Positions 40,222 through 50,601 of a stretch of DNA of 64,000 bases are shown here, piece by piece (the stretch's first letter is position 1; each line of letters starts with the position of its first letter). This stretch comes from Pseudoduganella plicata (GTDB lineage: Bacteria > Pseudomonadota > Gammaproteobacteria > Burkholderiales > Burkholderiaceae_D), in the NCBI RefSeq assembly GCF_004421005.1, contig NZ_CP038026.1, positions 930,001 through 994,000 on the forward strand. The letters run 5' to 3'. A program made the position numbers and the translations under genes. Under the pieces are notes generated by a model that was not told where the DNA came from, searched no databases, and saw only the letters and a list, made by a program, of their open reading frames with translations.

Positions 40222-42146
40222 ATGAGATTCAATTTACTGCGAGGATTGACGGGTCATGACACCCCGCCCGCGCCAGCCGATGCGGCCGGCGCCCGCAGCA
40301 GGGCTGCCAGCGCGCCGCCGGCGTCCCTGCCGACGCAGCGCCCACGCGCGCCGGGCGCCCGTGCCACCTGCGCCCAACTGCTCAGGCGTGCACGCGACAC
40401 CGCGGCCACGGCGGTACGCACGGCGGGTCCCGGCAAGGAGGCGCCGCCGCCCCGGCTTCCCGTCGTCGGCCCGAACACCACTGTGTTCGATACGGTGGCC
40501 TGGAACTCCGGCAAGCCCCCTGCGGACGTCGGCAATATCCTCGTGCTGGGCCGCCCCCAGCGTACCGGCGACCCCCGCCTTGGACCAGCACAGGTGCAAG
40601 GCCATGCGGTCGCGCTCGACCTGCACGCGGATCCGCGTGTCCCGGCCGACGCGGACGCCATCCGGCAGGGCCGCGATGCCGTCATGAGCATCCTGGGCAA
40701 TACGGAACGCGAGTATGCGCTGACGGGAACGCATGCGGGCCGGGTGATCGACCATGCCCGCGACTGGCTGGCGCAGCCGGGCTGCCGCGTCACGGCGCGC
40801 GACCTGGGCGCCATCATGAAGTCCGTCGGCGAGGCGATCCACCTGCAAACCGTCGGCACGCTGGGCGCTTCGCGTGAAGAGCGCACGGCCGGCCGCATGC
40901 CGATGGAATGCATGACGCACCTGGGGCACCAGATCCGCGCTGCCATGCGCACGGCAGACCCGGTACAGCGTCGCTACCTGCACAATCTTGGCGCGGAAAC
41001 CATGGGCCGCGTATTGCGGCATGACCTGTCGTTTGCCAGCACGCAGAACTTCCTGCAGGAGGTGCAGGCCGGCTGCCAGCGCGCCGGCCTGGGTGCGCTG
41101 GCGGAGCTGGCTGGCGAGCTGGGCAGCCAGATCCCGTCAGCGGACAAGGCGGGCGATCATGCCACCCGGCTTCACGACAATATCTATGGCCGGGCCATGG
41201 AAACCGTGCTGATGGCCGAACTGGTGCGCCAGCCGCCGGCCAGTGTCGGCGCGGCGATGGATGCGATGGCGCAGCAGCTGCTGGAGACACTGGAAGCTCT
41301 GACGCCGGACGATCAGGAAAAAGTGGCCGGCAGGGTGCTGGAGATGGTGCAGGCCGAACGCCGCAGCTGGCAGACGGAGTCGCCCAAGCTGGAAGCGTTC
41401 GCTCAGGCACCGTATGGCGCCGACGCGCTGCGTGCGTTGAAATCCCTGCTGAGCCAACCGGCACGCAACGGCGCGGACTGCCTCGCCATCCCCTATCTGA
41501 CCGTCAAGCTGTCGCTGAAACTCGACCAGATCCGCCCCGCGCCCTGGATGGCGGCTGCGAACGCCAACTACACCGGCGTCGTGGGACCGGCTTCGGCACG
41601 GGAAACAAGGGCGTTCAACCCGAACCGGATGTCCCGGAAGGCCGGCGTCACGGCGCACCACCAGCCGCCGATTGCCTGGTCGTCGGAACCGGCCATGCAC
41701 CCGGCGGACCGCAATATCCCGCTGCTGAACAAGCCGAGCCCGGAGCTGACGCAGGCGTTGCAGCACGGCGTGCCGTTCGTCAGCGGCGTCTCGGGCTCCA
41801 CCAATATCGCGATGCACATGGTGGACCATATGCTCCGCAACGGCAAGACTGTCGATGCCAGGGATGCGCTGCTGGGAACGATGATGTTCCTGACCCACGA
41901 TGGCGGCCATTCGATGCACGAGGCCATGTGGGTCGGCAACCAGCTGGAGCAGACGCGCGGGCTGCCGTTGGGGTTAGGGGCGGTACCCCGGCCGATTTCG
42001 TGGCCGATTACCAGCATTTCCTCGGTGGATTCCCGCCCCACAAGGGCGGCGCCACCATCGACGCCGCCGTCAACACGGCGTGGCATGCGACGCTGAACCA
42101 CTTCGGCCGGCACAGCCACTTTTCGCCCGAGCGGCCGGCCGGCTAG
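40222..42146 (+). pseudogene. Effector candidate B, frameshifted near the 3' end
   Basis: Paralogue of effector A. From the ATG at 40222 one frame reads to about 41977 and includes SGVSGSTN and LTHDGGHSMHEAMWVGNQL, then goes out of register. The C-terminal part (GGTPADFVADYQHF to HFSPERPAG) continues in another frame to the stop at 42146. Adding one G to the GGGG run at 41977-41980 restores a 641-residue protein colinear with A (644). Unrepaired, the last 55 or so residues would be replaced. The short N-terminal tail differs from A and carries more Ala and Arg. It may be a true pseudogene, a phase-variable gene or a sequencing error. Confidence 0.65.
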
Positions 42147-42173
42147 CAGTGCGGCGGACGGGGCGCCGCACCG

Positions 42174-43457
42174 TCAGCGCTGCCGCGCCGTCCAGCGTCG
42201 ATACGCCGCCAGCGCCGTTGCCGGCCCCGTGCCGTACCACGCGTAACCGTCGCGGCGCTCCCGACTCAGCTCATTCACGTCCGTATGAATGGTGCGGTCG
42301 CGGTCCCCGAAGACCGGCCGCATCGTGACGGGACCGACGAGGCGCGGCCACAGCGGTCCGGCGCCCGGCCGCGAGACGAGCACCCTGCCACGCTCGCCGT
42401 CACGATGCCATTCCACGTCCTGGACGGCAACGCGCTGCAGCCACGCAACGCCCTCCTCGACCGCCGCGACGATCTCCGGGCGGGGCTGCGGCAACGCCAT
42501 CAGCAGCATCAGCAGGCGCGCGCTTTCCGCCGTGGACAGCGCCACCGGTTCGAAATTGCGCGCGCCGACCGGCGCCAATGTCAATGCATCGTGCTGCTGG
42601 CACCAACCCGTGCGCACGCCGCCGGCGCGCACCTGGCTGGCCAGAATGACCTCGATCGCGCGCGCCTGCGCGGTGGCGGCGCGCGCCGCCAGGTCGGCGG
42701 GCACGAAAGCATAGTCCCCCTGGCGCGCCGCCACGTTACCCAGCAGGCCGACCACCTGGGCGATGGCGTCGTCGTTGAATGTGATGGCATCGTGATAACC
42801 GCCCTGCAGCGGATACACCTGCGGGTAGCCGCCGTTGGGATACTGCGCCTGCAGAAGATAGCCGATGCCCTTCAGCGCCGATGCGCGATACGCGTCGCCG
42901 GCGCTGTCCGGGCGGGCCGCCTGCACGCGCGCGAGGAAGCGCAGTTCCGCGATCGTGGCGTCGTTGTCGATGGTGCCGACATAGCTCCAGCCGTCCGCGC
43001 GCGACACCACCCCACCGCTTGGATCGTCGTCAACGGGCGCGTAGTGTTCGCCGCGCCGTCGCGGCGGGCCGCGCCGGTCCACGTTCTTGCCCCAGCCGCC
43101 CGCCGGCGTCTGGAAGCTGACGATATTGTCCGCCACCGTTGTGGCATCAGCAGAGGCATACCACACGGCCGGACGATCCACCGGCATGCCCGACTCGCCC
43201 TTCAGATGCGGCGCCGCCGACACGGACCCGGGCCCGCCGTCGCGCTCCGCCGCCAGCGCCGCCTTGTCCGCCGCCATGGATGCCTGCGAACGGGCCAGGT
43301 AGTCGCGCCATGCGGGCTGCTGGTTCGCCGGCAGCGCCGCGATGCGGGTTGCGGTGACCGGCTGCGCCGGGGTCATGGTGCCGATGACGCCGGCCGCTGC
43401 AGGCAACGACAGCGCGATTGCCATTGCTGCCGCTGATACTGTCCGTGCTGCTTTCAC
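42174..43457 (-). CDS. Pectate lyase, polysaccharide lyase family 10
   Basis: A 427-residue exported enzyme that cleaves polygalacturonate by beta-elimination. A signal peptide of about 22 residues precedes a PL10 domain with the family phrases QTPAGGWGKN, YPNGGYPQVYPL, TGWCQQHDALTL and SRPGAGPLWPR followed by VFGDRDRTIH. The catalytic Arg and calcium ligands of PL10 lie in these blocks. It overlaps the GH43 gene by four bases and is the end of a pectin-utilisation operon with a TonB-dependent receptor. No hrp box was seen in front of the operon, though some plant pathogens co-regulate pectate lyases with the T3SS. Confidence 0.9.
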   Translation of the reverse strand: MKAARTVSAAAMAIALSLPAAAGVIGTMTPAQPVTATRIAALPANQQPAWRDYLARSQASMAADKAALAAERDGGPGSVSAAPHLKGESGMPVDRPAVWYASADATTVADNIVSFQTPAGGWGKNVDRRGPPRRRGEHYAPVDDDPSGGVVSRADGWSYVGTIDNDATIAELRFLARVQAARPDSAGDAYRASALKGIGYLLQAQYPNGGYPQVYPLQGGYHDAITFNDDAIAQVVGLLGNVAARQGDYAFVPADLAARAATAQARAIEVILASQVRAGGVRTGWCQQHDALTLAPVGARNFEPVALSTAESARLLMLLMALPQPRPEIVAAVEEGVAWLQRVAVQDVEWHRDGERGRVLVSRPGAGPLWPRLVGPVTMRPVFGDRDRTIHTDVNELSRERRDGYAWYGTGPATALAAYRRWTARQR

Positions 43458-45070
43458 TGCTGTCCTTTCACCGCTTCGCCAAACGCCCGATAGCGGAAAT
43501 CGCGGAAGCGCACCGTTCCCTTACCGACCGCGTACAGGGCCGGCTTGAGCGACATGAAGCCGCCGCGCACATTGTGGTGGTAGCCGGAGACTTCATAGCC
43601 GCGCGGACCGCGCTGCCACGTCTTGCCGTCGCCGGACATGTGGATGCTGACGATGTGCCGGCGGTTGCGGATGCGAATGAACAGGCGCTTGCCATAAGTG
43701 TTCGCCAGCTTGCCGTGCTCCGTGCCGTAGCGGTGCAGGGTGAACTGTTCGGCATCGAAGCCCAGGCCGCAATACAGCTTGTGGTCGTAGAACAGCAGCA
43801 GGCCGCCGCGCGTGCCGGCGTCCACGTCGATCTCGCACTGGAACTCGTAATCCTGGTCCGGCGCGACAAACACCAGCGGCGACGAATCGGACGGCTCGCT
43901 GCCGCTGGCCTGCAGGTGCAGCGTGTTGTCCCTGCGTGCCAGGCGCCGGCTTTCCGTTGGCGCGGGGCTGAAGAAGTTCCACTGGATGCCGTATTTGTCG
44001 GTGCCGAAGTCGTCGGACAACGCCATGCCGTGCGGCCCCGTGGCACCGCCGGCGGGCTTCCTGAGCGGTTGCGACAGGTCGCCGCCGCCGAACTCCGGCC
44101 AGCCGTCGGCAGACCAGGTGACGGGCGCCAGCAACGCCTGCCGGCCCAGTGTCCAGAAGCCGTTCTCGTAGCCGTGGTAGACGCCCCACCAGTCGCCGGC
44201 CGGCCCCTGCACCAAGGTCGCATGGCCGCGCGACCACCATTTTTCGTCCACGCTGGTGGTGCGCACGAGCGGGTTGCGCGGATGGTGCTGCCACGGACCG
44301 TGGATGGACTTCGACCTGGCGGCGATCACCATATGCCCGGTCGGCGGGCCGGAAGTTCCGCCCACAGCCAGGATCAGGTAATAGTAGCCGCCGTGGCGCA
44401 GCACTTTCGGCCCCTCGGGCGAAAACGCCTCGACTTCCCAGTCGTCCGGATAGCGCCACGGTTCGTAGACCCGTTCCGGTTGGCCGATTGTCGACAGCCC
44501 GTCGTCGGCCAGCCGCACGCGATCGACCCCGGACAGGAACAGCCAGCGCGAACCGTCCTCGCCGACGGCATGGCCCGGGTCGATGTGCTTCGGCAGGTTC
44601 AGGTCGATGGGATCGGACCACGGTCCGCGGATGTCGTCGGCCCAGATCACCCACGACGTGGTTTTCGCCCCCGGCACCGCCGTCTTCTTCGTCGGGATGT
44701 ACAGGTAGTAGCGGCCCTTGTGCTTGCACAGTTCCGGCGCCCAGACCGACCCGATATTGCGCTGCAGGGTTGCGACCAGAGGCTGCCAGTTGACCAGGTC
44801 GCGCGAATGCCAGATCACGAGGCCCGGATAGGCGTCGAACGTGGAAAACGTCATGTAGTAATCCGCGCCGTCCTTCAGGATCGACGGGTCGGGCCGGTCG
44901 CCAGCCACGATGGGGTTGAGGAAGGTGCCGTTGCCCAGATCCGCCTTGCGCTGCCCTTCCGGGCCGCGCGCCCAGGCCGGCAGCGCCGGCGGACATGCGG
45001 CCTGCGCGGCTGGCCCCAGCAGCAGCGTGCCCAGGCCCGCCGACTTCAATGCGTTGCGTCGTGTGACCAT
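43454..45070 (-). CDS. Glycoside hydrolase family 43 enzyme, Tat-type signal
   Basis: A 538-residue exported enzyme. The N-terminus TRRNALKSAGLGTLLLG is a Tat-like signal. The five-bladed propeller of GH43 runs from NPIVAGDRPDPSILKDG (catalytic Asp in RPDPS) to about residue 330, and a C-terminal beta-sandwich follows. GH43 enzymes remove arabinose, xylose or galactose from plant polysaccharides. Next to PL10 and the galactose genes, a pectin side-chain activity (arabinan or galactan) is likely. The ATG at 45070 is eight bases after the receptor stop codon. Confidence 0.85.
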   Translation of the reverse strand: MVTRRNALKSAGLGTLLLGPAAQAACPPALPAWARGPEGQRKADLGNGTFLNPIVAGDRPDPSILKDGADYYMTFSTFDAYPGLVIWHSRDLVNWQPLVATLQRNIGSVWAPELCKHKGRYYLYIPTKKTAVPGAKTTSWVIWADDIRGPWSDPIDLNLPKHIDPGHAVGEDGSRWLFLSGVDRVRLADDGLSTIGQPERVYEPWRYPDDWEVEAFSPEGPKVLRHGGYYYLILAVGGTSGPPTGHMVIAARSKSIHGPWQHHPRNPLVRTTSVDEKWWSRGHATLVQGPAGDWWGVYHGYENGFWTLGRQALLAPVTWSADGWPEFGGGDLSQPLRKPAGGATGPHGMALSDDFGTDKYGIQWNFFSPAPTESRRLARRDNTLHLQASGSEPSDSSPLVFVAPDQDYEFQCEIDVDAGTRGGLLLFYDHKLYCGLGFDAEQFTLHRYGTEHGKLANTYGKRLFIRIRNRRHIVSIHMSGDGKTWQRGPRGYEVSGYHHNVRGGFMSLKPALYAVGKGTVRFRDFRYRAFGEAVKGQQ

Positions 45071-45077
45071 CGTGACC

Positions 45078-47977
45078 TCAGAATTTGTAGCGGGCGCCGA
45101 GCAGGTACTCGCGGCCCGTGACGTTGTAGACCATGACGCTGTTGCGGGCACGGCCCACGAACTGGTCGGTCGCCTCGTTGGTCAGGTTGACGCCTTCGAA
45201 CGTGAACTCCAGGTTGTCGTTCCATTTATAGGACAGCGAGAGATCGACGTTGAACGTCTCGTTCTTGCCCTGCACGTCGTTGTTGTTCTGCGCCGGCACC
45301 ACCTGCAGGTAGGCGGAGCGGTAGGCGCCCGTCAGCCGCGCGCTGAAGCGGTTGTCGTCGTAGTAGAACGTCGTGTTCCAGGACTTCGGCGACAGGTTCA
45401 CCAGCTCGTCGCGCACCGTGCCGCTGTTGGCCGTGTTGGCGGAGATGATGTAGTCGATCTTCGAGGCCACCTTCGTGTAGTTGGCGATCAGCCCGAAGTT
45501 GCGGCCCCAGGAGGGGAGGAACGTGAACGGCTGCTGGTAATTCAATTCGAACCCGCGCAGCTTGCCGCCCGGCGTGTTCAGGAAGCTGCTGACGTCGAAC
45601 ATCTCCGTGCCGTTGAAGTTCGCCGGCAGCAGCGACAGCGGCAATCCCGTCTGGTTGTACGGCATCGACTGGCGCACGCCCTGGATATAGCTGGCGATGT
45701 TCTTCTGGAACAGGCCCAGTCCCAGGAAAGCCTTGTTGGGGAAGTAGTACTCGAACGACGCGTCGAACGTCTTGGCGCGGAACGGCTCGAGCGTCGGGTT
45801 GCCGGACGAGATGCCCAGCGCGCCCACGGTGCTGATGGTGCCGCCGGGATTGAGGTTGCCCAGCGCGGGCCGCGACATGACCTTGGCCGCCGCCAGCCGC
45901 ACGAGGAAGTCCTTCGTCACGCTGGCCGTCACGTTCACGGCCGGCAGGAAGTCCTTGTACTCGTTGGTGGCGGTGACCAGCGTGCCGCCGCCGGTGGCGA
46001 CGTAACCCTGCGCCGTCAGCTTCGTTTTCACATAGCGGCCGCCCACGTTGCCGCGCACGGGAATGCCCCACAGTTCGCTGTCGAAGTCGCCTTGCAGGAA
46101 CACGCCACGGTCCTCTTCTTCGATGGCGCGGTTGTTACCGCGTGCGCTCGTGTTCTCGATGGACGTCAACGTAAAATCGCCGGGGCCGCCGGCCGGACCC
46201 GTTTTCAGGCAGTTGCAGTAGGCGTCGTACAGCGCCGTGATGGCGCCGATGTCGGGCTTGACCCAGCTGGTGGCCGTGCCGGCCGGCAGGTCCTGGTCCG
46301 GACCGAAGCCGGTGACAAGGCCCGTCAGGCCGTTCAGCGACGTCCCGGCCGGCAGCCCGTAGATCGTTTCGGCCGTGTTGGCGCGGCGCGATTCCCAGGT
46401 GCGGAACTTGTACTTCTTCAGGTTGATGCCGCCCTTGACGGTCCAGGCGTCGCTGGCGCGCCAGGCCACGTCGGCCGACAGCACGTCGTTGACGTTCGAC
46501 GTGCCCTGCGGGCGGATGCGGATCTCGCTGGGGAGAGCATTGGCGGCGGCAGTCGCGCCGGCCGGCACGCCGTATATTCCAAGTACGCCGGCCCGCGTCA
46601 CGTCGAACGGGTAAGAGATCAATGGCAGCCGGTCGTTCTGGCGGAAGTCGAGCGTGTAGCCGTTGACGTTCGGCGCATCCAGCGTGACGGTGGTCTGGAT
46701 CGGATTGTCGAACGTGGATTTGGCGCGGCCGATCGCCGCGCTGACGCGCCAGTCCTCGCTGATCTGGTGCGACAGGTTCAAGGTCGGCTGCGTGAACTTC
46801 GTGCTCATCTCGTCGTAGCGCGACTCGGAGCGGATATCGACGCCGTTGAAGACCCCGTACCGCAGCCGGCCCAGCGCGTCGTACTGCGCCTGCACGACGG
46901 ACGTTTGCGGCTTGCCGCCGGACGTGGCGTTGCGGCTGAACGAGAAGCCTTCGAGATAGTGTTCCTCGCGCGTCGCATCGAGGTCGGCGTACAGCATGTC
47001 CACCGAGATGCGCGTGCCGCGGCGCGGCTTCCACTCGAACGACGCCGTGATGCCGAGGCGGTCCTGCTCGTGCACCATGCGGCCGTAGCGGGGGAAGCGG
47101 GGGTGGTAGTTGGCCGGATTGCTGGCGTCGTTGTAGGCGTCCGTCGCCCCTGGCTGGCCGGCAGGCGCGTGGCGACGGGGAAGCCGGCCGCGGTCGTGCC
47201 GCAGTTGGGCGACGCCGACGTGCCCACTCCCATTGGCGCGCACCAGCCGCCCACCGAGGGCCCGTGGTCCCAGCGGCCGCTGGAAAATCCGTCTTCCAGC
47301 ACATTCCTTTTGCCCCACGCGGCCGAGACGAGGTAGCCCATCGTGTTGTTGTTGAACGTATCGGACAGCATGACGGCGCCGCGCGGGTCTGTCCTTTCGG
47401 ACAGGCTGTTGTAGCGGCCCTTGATCATCGCGGTGGCATTGAAGCCCCGTTTGGCCATGTCGAACGGGCGCATCGTCTGCAGATCCACCGTCGCGCCCAG
47501 CGAGCCCTCTTCCACCTCGGCCGACGAGCTTTTACGTACCGTCAGGGAGCTGAACAGCTCGGACGCGAACACATTGAAGTCGAAGCCGCGGCCGCGGTTG
47601 ATGCCGCCGCTGTTGTCGCTGCCGCCTGTCGTGGCGAGACCTTCGATGCCGTTGATGCGCACCCGTGTAAAGTCCTGGCCCAGGCCGCGCACGGTAATGC
47701 TGCGCCCTTCCCCCGCGTCGCGGTCGATCGCCACGCCGGGGATGCGCTGCAGCGATTCGGCCAGGTTCGTATCGGGAAATTTACCGATGTCCTCGGCCTT
47801 GACGACATCGACGATGCCGTTCTCGGTGCGCTTGGCACTGAGCGCGCTTTCCAGCGAAGCCCGCAGGCCGGTGACGACGACTGTGGTGGGTTCATCAGGC
47901 GTTTGCTGGGCGTGGGCCAGGCCGGCGGCCAGCGCCCCGGCCAGTGCCGTCAGCGTGAGTGCGCGTTTCTGCTGCAT
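45078..47977 (-). pseudogene. TonB-dependent receptor, frameshifted
   Basis: An outer-membrane receptor for oligosaccharides. From the ATG at 47977 a signal peptide ends LAHAQ, then the TonB box TTVVVTG and plug domain (DIGKFPDTNLAESLQRIPGV and ITVRGLGQDFTRVRING) are intact. The frame breaks at about 47147-47150, a run of CCCC (GGGG in the gene), and the barrel continues in another frame to the C-terminal aromatic YKF at 45078. One added base gives a continuous 966-residue protein. The single break inside a homopolymer suggests either a recent mutation or a sequencing error. It heads the operon with GH43 and PL10 and would import pectic oligomers. Confidence 0.85.
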
Positions 47978-48290
47978 TGAATGGTCTCCGTTCTGATTAT
48001 GATCGCGTCTGCTGCGCGTAGCGATTCGGGATCGCCGTTGCTCAAGCATGACGGAGTTGTTCAGACGGCACCAATAACTAAAACGGCGCTTGCAGGGTGA
48101 AATCGATATCAGGCGGCTATGGATGAGCGCATCTTGCGCCAACGTCGGCGAAGTGGCGTTGATTTGCACTTGGGCCGACCGACAAGCGGCCTGACCACTT
48201 ATATTTCTGGCTGACCAGTGACGCGTTAACGCAACAACTGGCCGGACCAGAGGCGCGCCGCCGTCCGGCACGCACCAGTCCGGCCCCGGA
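47978..48290. promoter_or_regulatory. Intergenic region between receptor and galK genes
   Basis: This 313-base gap holds the promoter of the leftward TonB-dependent receptor operon and the 3' end of galK. Two direct repeats CTGACCA lie at 48191-48197 and 48211-48217, exactly 20 bases apart (two helical turns), which suits a tandem operator, and a GGCCGGAC/GTCCGGCC pair at 48240-48247 and 48278-48285 could end galK transcription. I saw no hrp box. Confidence 0.35.
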
Positions 48291-49457
48291 TCAGGCCGCC
48301 ACGACTCCGGCCCCGGCGGCGGCCCGGCAGACATAGATCGTCGCCAGCTGGCCTTCCGGCCCGCGGTACGTCTGTTCGACGGCCGCGCTGACGTCGGCCA
48401 CCTGCTCCTCCGGCACCAGCGCCACGACGCAGCCGCCAAAGCCGCCGCCCGTCATGCGCACGCCGCCGGACTGCTTGACGACGCCCTTGACGATATCGAC
48501 CAGCTGGTCGATCAGCGGCACGGTGATTTCGAAGTCGTCGCGCATCGACACGTGCGACGCTTCCATCAGCTCGCCCATACGCGCCAGGTCGCCTGCGGCC
48601 AGCGCCTGGCCGGCCGCCTCGACGCGGGCATTTTCCGTCACGACGTGGCGCGCGCGGCGCAACGTCAGCGGATCGAGCTCGCCGCCGCGTGCTTCCAGCA
48701 TTGCCGCATCGACGTCGCGCAGCGCCTTGACGCCGAAGTGGCGCGCCGCTTCCTCGCACTGGCGGCGGCGCGTGTTGTATTCGCTGTCCACCAGCCCGCG
48801 CTCGACGTGCGAGTGGAAGATCATGATGGCCGCGCCGGAGGGAATCGGTACCAGCTGCGTTTCCAGCGAACGGCAGTCGATCAGCAGCGCATGGCCTTCC
48901 ACGCCGGAGGCGGAAATGATCTGGTCCATATTGCCGCACTTGGTGCCGACGAAATCGTTCTCGGCCTGCTGCGCGATCAGCGCCATGTCGATGGGGCTGA
49001 GCGACTCGAAACCTGGCAACGTGGCGAACACGCGGCAGACGGCGACCGACAGCGATGCGGACGACGACAGGCCGGCACCTTGCGGCACGTCGCCCGAAAT
49101 CACCATATCCAGGCCGCGCATCGGCAGGCCGCGCTTGACCAGCACGTCGATCACAGCGCGCACGTAATTGGCCCACATCGGGTCGTCGCGGCGCTCGATG
49201 GGCGCGTCCAGCGAGAACTCGTCCGTCGCGTTGGCATAGTCGGCGGCGACGATGCGCATGACGCGGTCGTCGCGCTCGCGCGCGGCGATCACGGTGCGGT
49301 AGTCGATCGCGCAGGGCAGTACGAGACCGTCGTTGTAGTCGGTATGCTCGCCGATCAGGTTGACACGGCCGGGGGCCTGCACCACCAGGGCTGGCGCCGT
49401 ACCGAACTTGTCGGAAAACGCCGAGCGGGTGTGCTCGATAAGGGGAGATTCGCTCAT
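48291..49457 (-). CDS. galK: Galactokinase GalK
   Basis: A 388-residue GHMP-family kinase phosphorylating galactose to galactose 1-phosphate (Leloir pathway). The galactokinase signature GRVNLIGEHTDY lies at 30-41, the ATP-binding GLSSSAS at 129-135, and the third GHMP motif GGVRMTGGGFGG near the C-terminus. All motifs are intact and length is normal. It starts 4 bases after galT, so they form an operon with the upstream symporter. Confidence 0.97.
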   Translation of the reverse strand: MSESPLIEHTRSAFSDKFGTAPALVVQAPGRVNLIGEHTDYNDGLVLPCAIDYRTVIAARERDDRVMRIVAADYANATDEFSLDAPIERRDDPMWANYVRAVIDVLVKRGLPMRGLDMVISGDVPQGAGLSSSASLSVAVCRVFATLPGFESLSPIDMALIAQQAENDFVGTKCGNMDQIISASGVEGHALLIDCRSLETQLVPIPSGAAIMIFHSHVERGLVDSEYNTRRRQCEEAARHFGVKALRDVDAAMLEARGGELDPLTLRRARHVVTENARVEAAGQALAAGDLARMGELMEASHVSMRDDFEITVPLIDQLVDIVKGVVKQSGGVRMTGGGFGGCVVALVPEEQVADVSAAVEQTYRGPEGQLATIYVCRAAAGAGVVAA

Positions 49458-49461
49458 CTTG

Positions 49462-50508
49462 TTATTGCTTGTCGTTGGATTGAAGGTAGTGGACTTCCGG
49501 CAGCGCGCGCAGCTGGGCGGCCGCCTGTTCCGGCGTCAGGTCGCGCTGCGCCTCGGCCAGCATTTCGTAGCCGACCATGAACTTGCGCACCGATGCCGAA
49601 CGCAGCAGCGGCGGGAAGAAATGGGCATGCAGCTGCCAGGCCTCGGACGCTTCGTCCAGGTAGGGCGCGCCGTGCCAGCCCATCGAATATGGGAACGACG
49701 TCTTGAACAGGTTGTCGTAACGGGTCGTCAGGCGCTTCAGCGCGATAGCCAGGTCGGCCCGTTGCGGCTGCGTCAGTTCTTCCAGACGGCGCACGGGGAA
49801 GCGCGGCAGCAGCATTGTCTCGAACGGCCAGCTGGCCCAGTACGGCACGACGGCCAGCCAGAACTGCGTCTCGACTACAACGCGTTCGCCCGCCTGCGCT
49901 TCGCGCTCGACGTAATCGAGCAGGAGCGAGCGGCCGTGCCTGGCGTGATATGCCGTCTGCTCGCGGTGTTCCGCAGCGGGCAGGTTGGGCAGGAAGCTGT
50001 TGGCCCAGATCTGGCCGTGCGGGTGCGGATTGGAGCAGCCCATCGCGGCTCCCTTGTTTTCAAACACCTGGACCCAGCGGTAGGTACGGCCCAGGTCCGC
50101 GGCCTGCTCGCACCACGTATCGACGACCTGTTCGATGGCCTCGGCCGACAGTTGAGGCAGCGTGGCGCTGTGGTCCGGCGAGAAGCAGATGACGCGGCTG
50201 GTGCCGCGCACGCTCATCGTCTGGAACAGCGGATCGGCGTCGGGCGCCGCCTCCGGCGTGTCCGGTTTCAGGGCGGCGAAGTCGTTTTCAAAAACGAAGG
50301 TGCCCGTGTACTCGGGATTCTTTTCACCATTGACGCGGGTATTGCCGGCACAGAGGTAGCAGGACGGGTCGTGCGACGGGCGCGCGGAATTGTCCGGCGC
50401 TTCCTGCTGGCCTTGCCACGGGCGCTTGGCGCGATGCGGCGATACGAGGACCCACTCGCCCGTCAACGGATTGTGACGGCGATGGGGATCGTCTGAAGGG
50501 TTGAACAT
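49462..50508 (-). CDS. galT: Galactose-1-phosphate uridylyltransferase GalT
   Basis: A 348-residue enzyme exchanging UDP between glucose 1-phosphate and galactose 1-phosphate. The active-site HPHGQ lies at 162-166, with zinc ligands probably C50, C53 and H113. The start at 50508 is chosen as the N-terminus [20 protein letters not shown] matches the family; the longer open frame upstream lacks typical sequence. The genes for GalE and GalM are not in this window. Confidence 0.97.
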   Translation of the reverse strand: MFNPSDDPHRRHNPLTGEWVLVSPHRAKRPWQGQQEAPDNSARPSHDPSCYLCAGNTRVNGEKNPEYTGTFVFENDFAALKPDTPEAAPDADPLFQTMSVRGTSRVICFSPDHSATLPQLSAEAIEQVVDTWCEQAADLGRTYRWVQVFENKGAAMGCSNPHPHGQIWANSFLPNLPAAEHREQTAYHARHGRSLLLDYVEREAQAGERVVVETQFWLAVVPYWASWPFETMLLPRFPVRRLEELTQPQRADLAIALKRLTTRYDNLFKTSFPYSMGWHGAPYLDEASEAWQLHAHFFPPLLRSASVRKFMVGYEMLAEAQRDLTPEQAAAQLRALPEVHYLQSNDKQ

Positions 50509-50601
50509 GGATTTCCTTACAAAACAATAAAACACTGGCGACAGGTCATGCCGCCAGTCTAACCAAAACTGCGCCGTGGGTCGCACGGCAGGGCAACCGT
50601 G

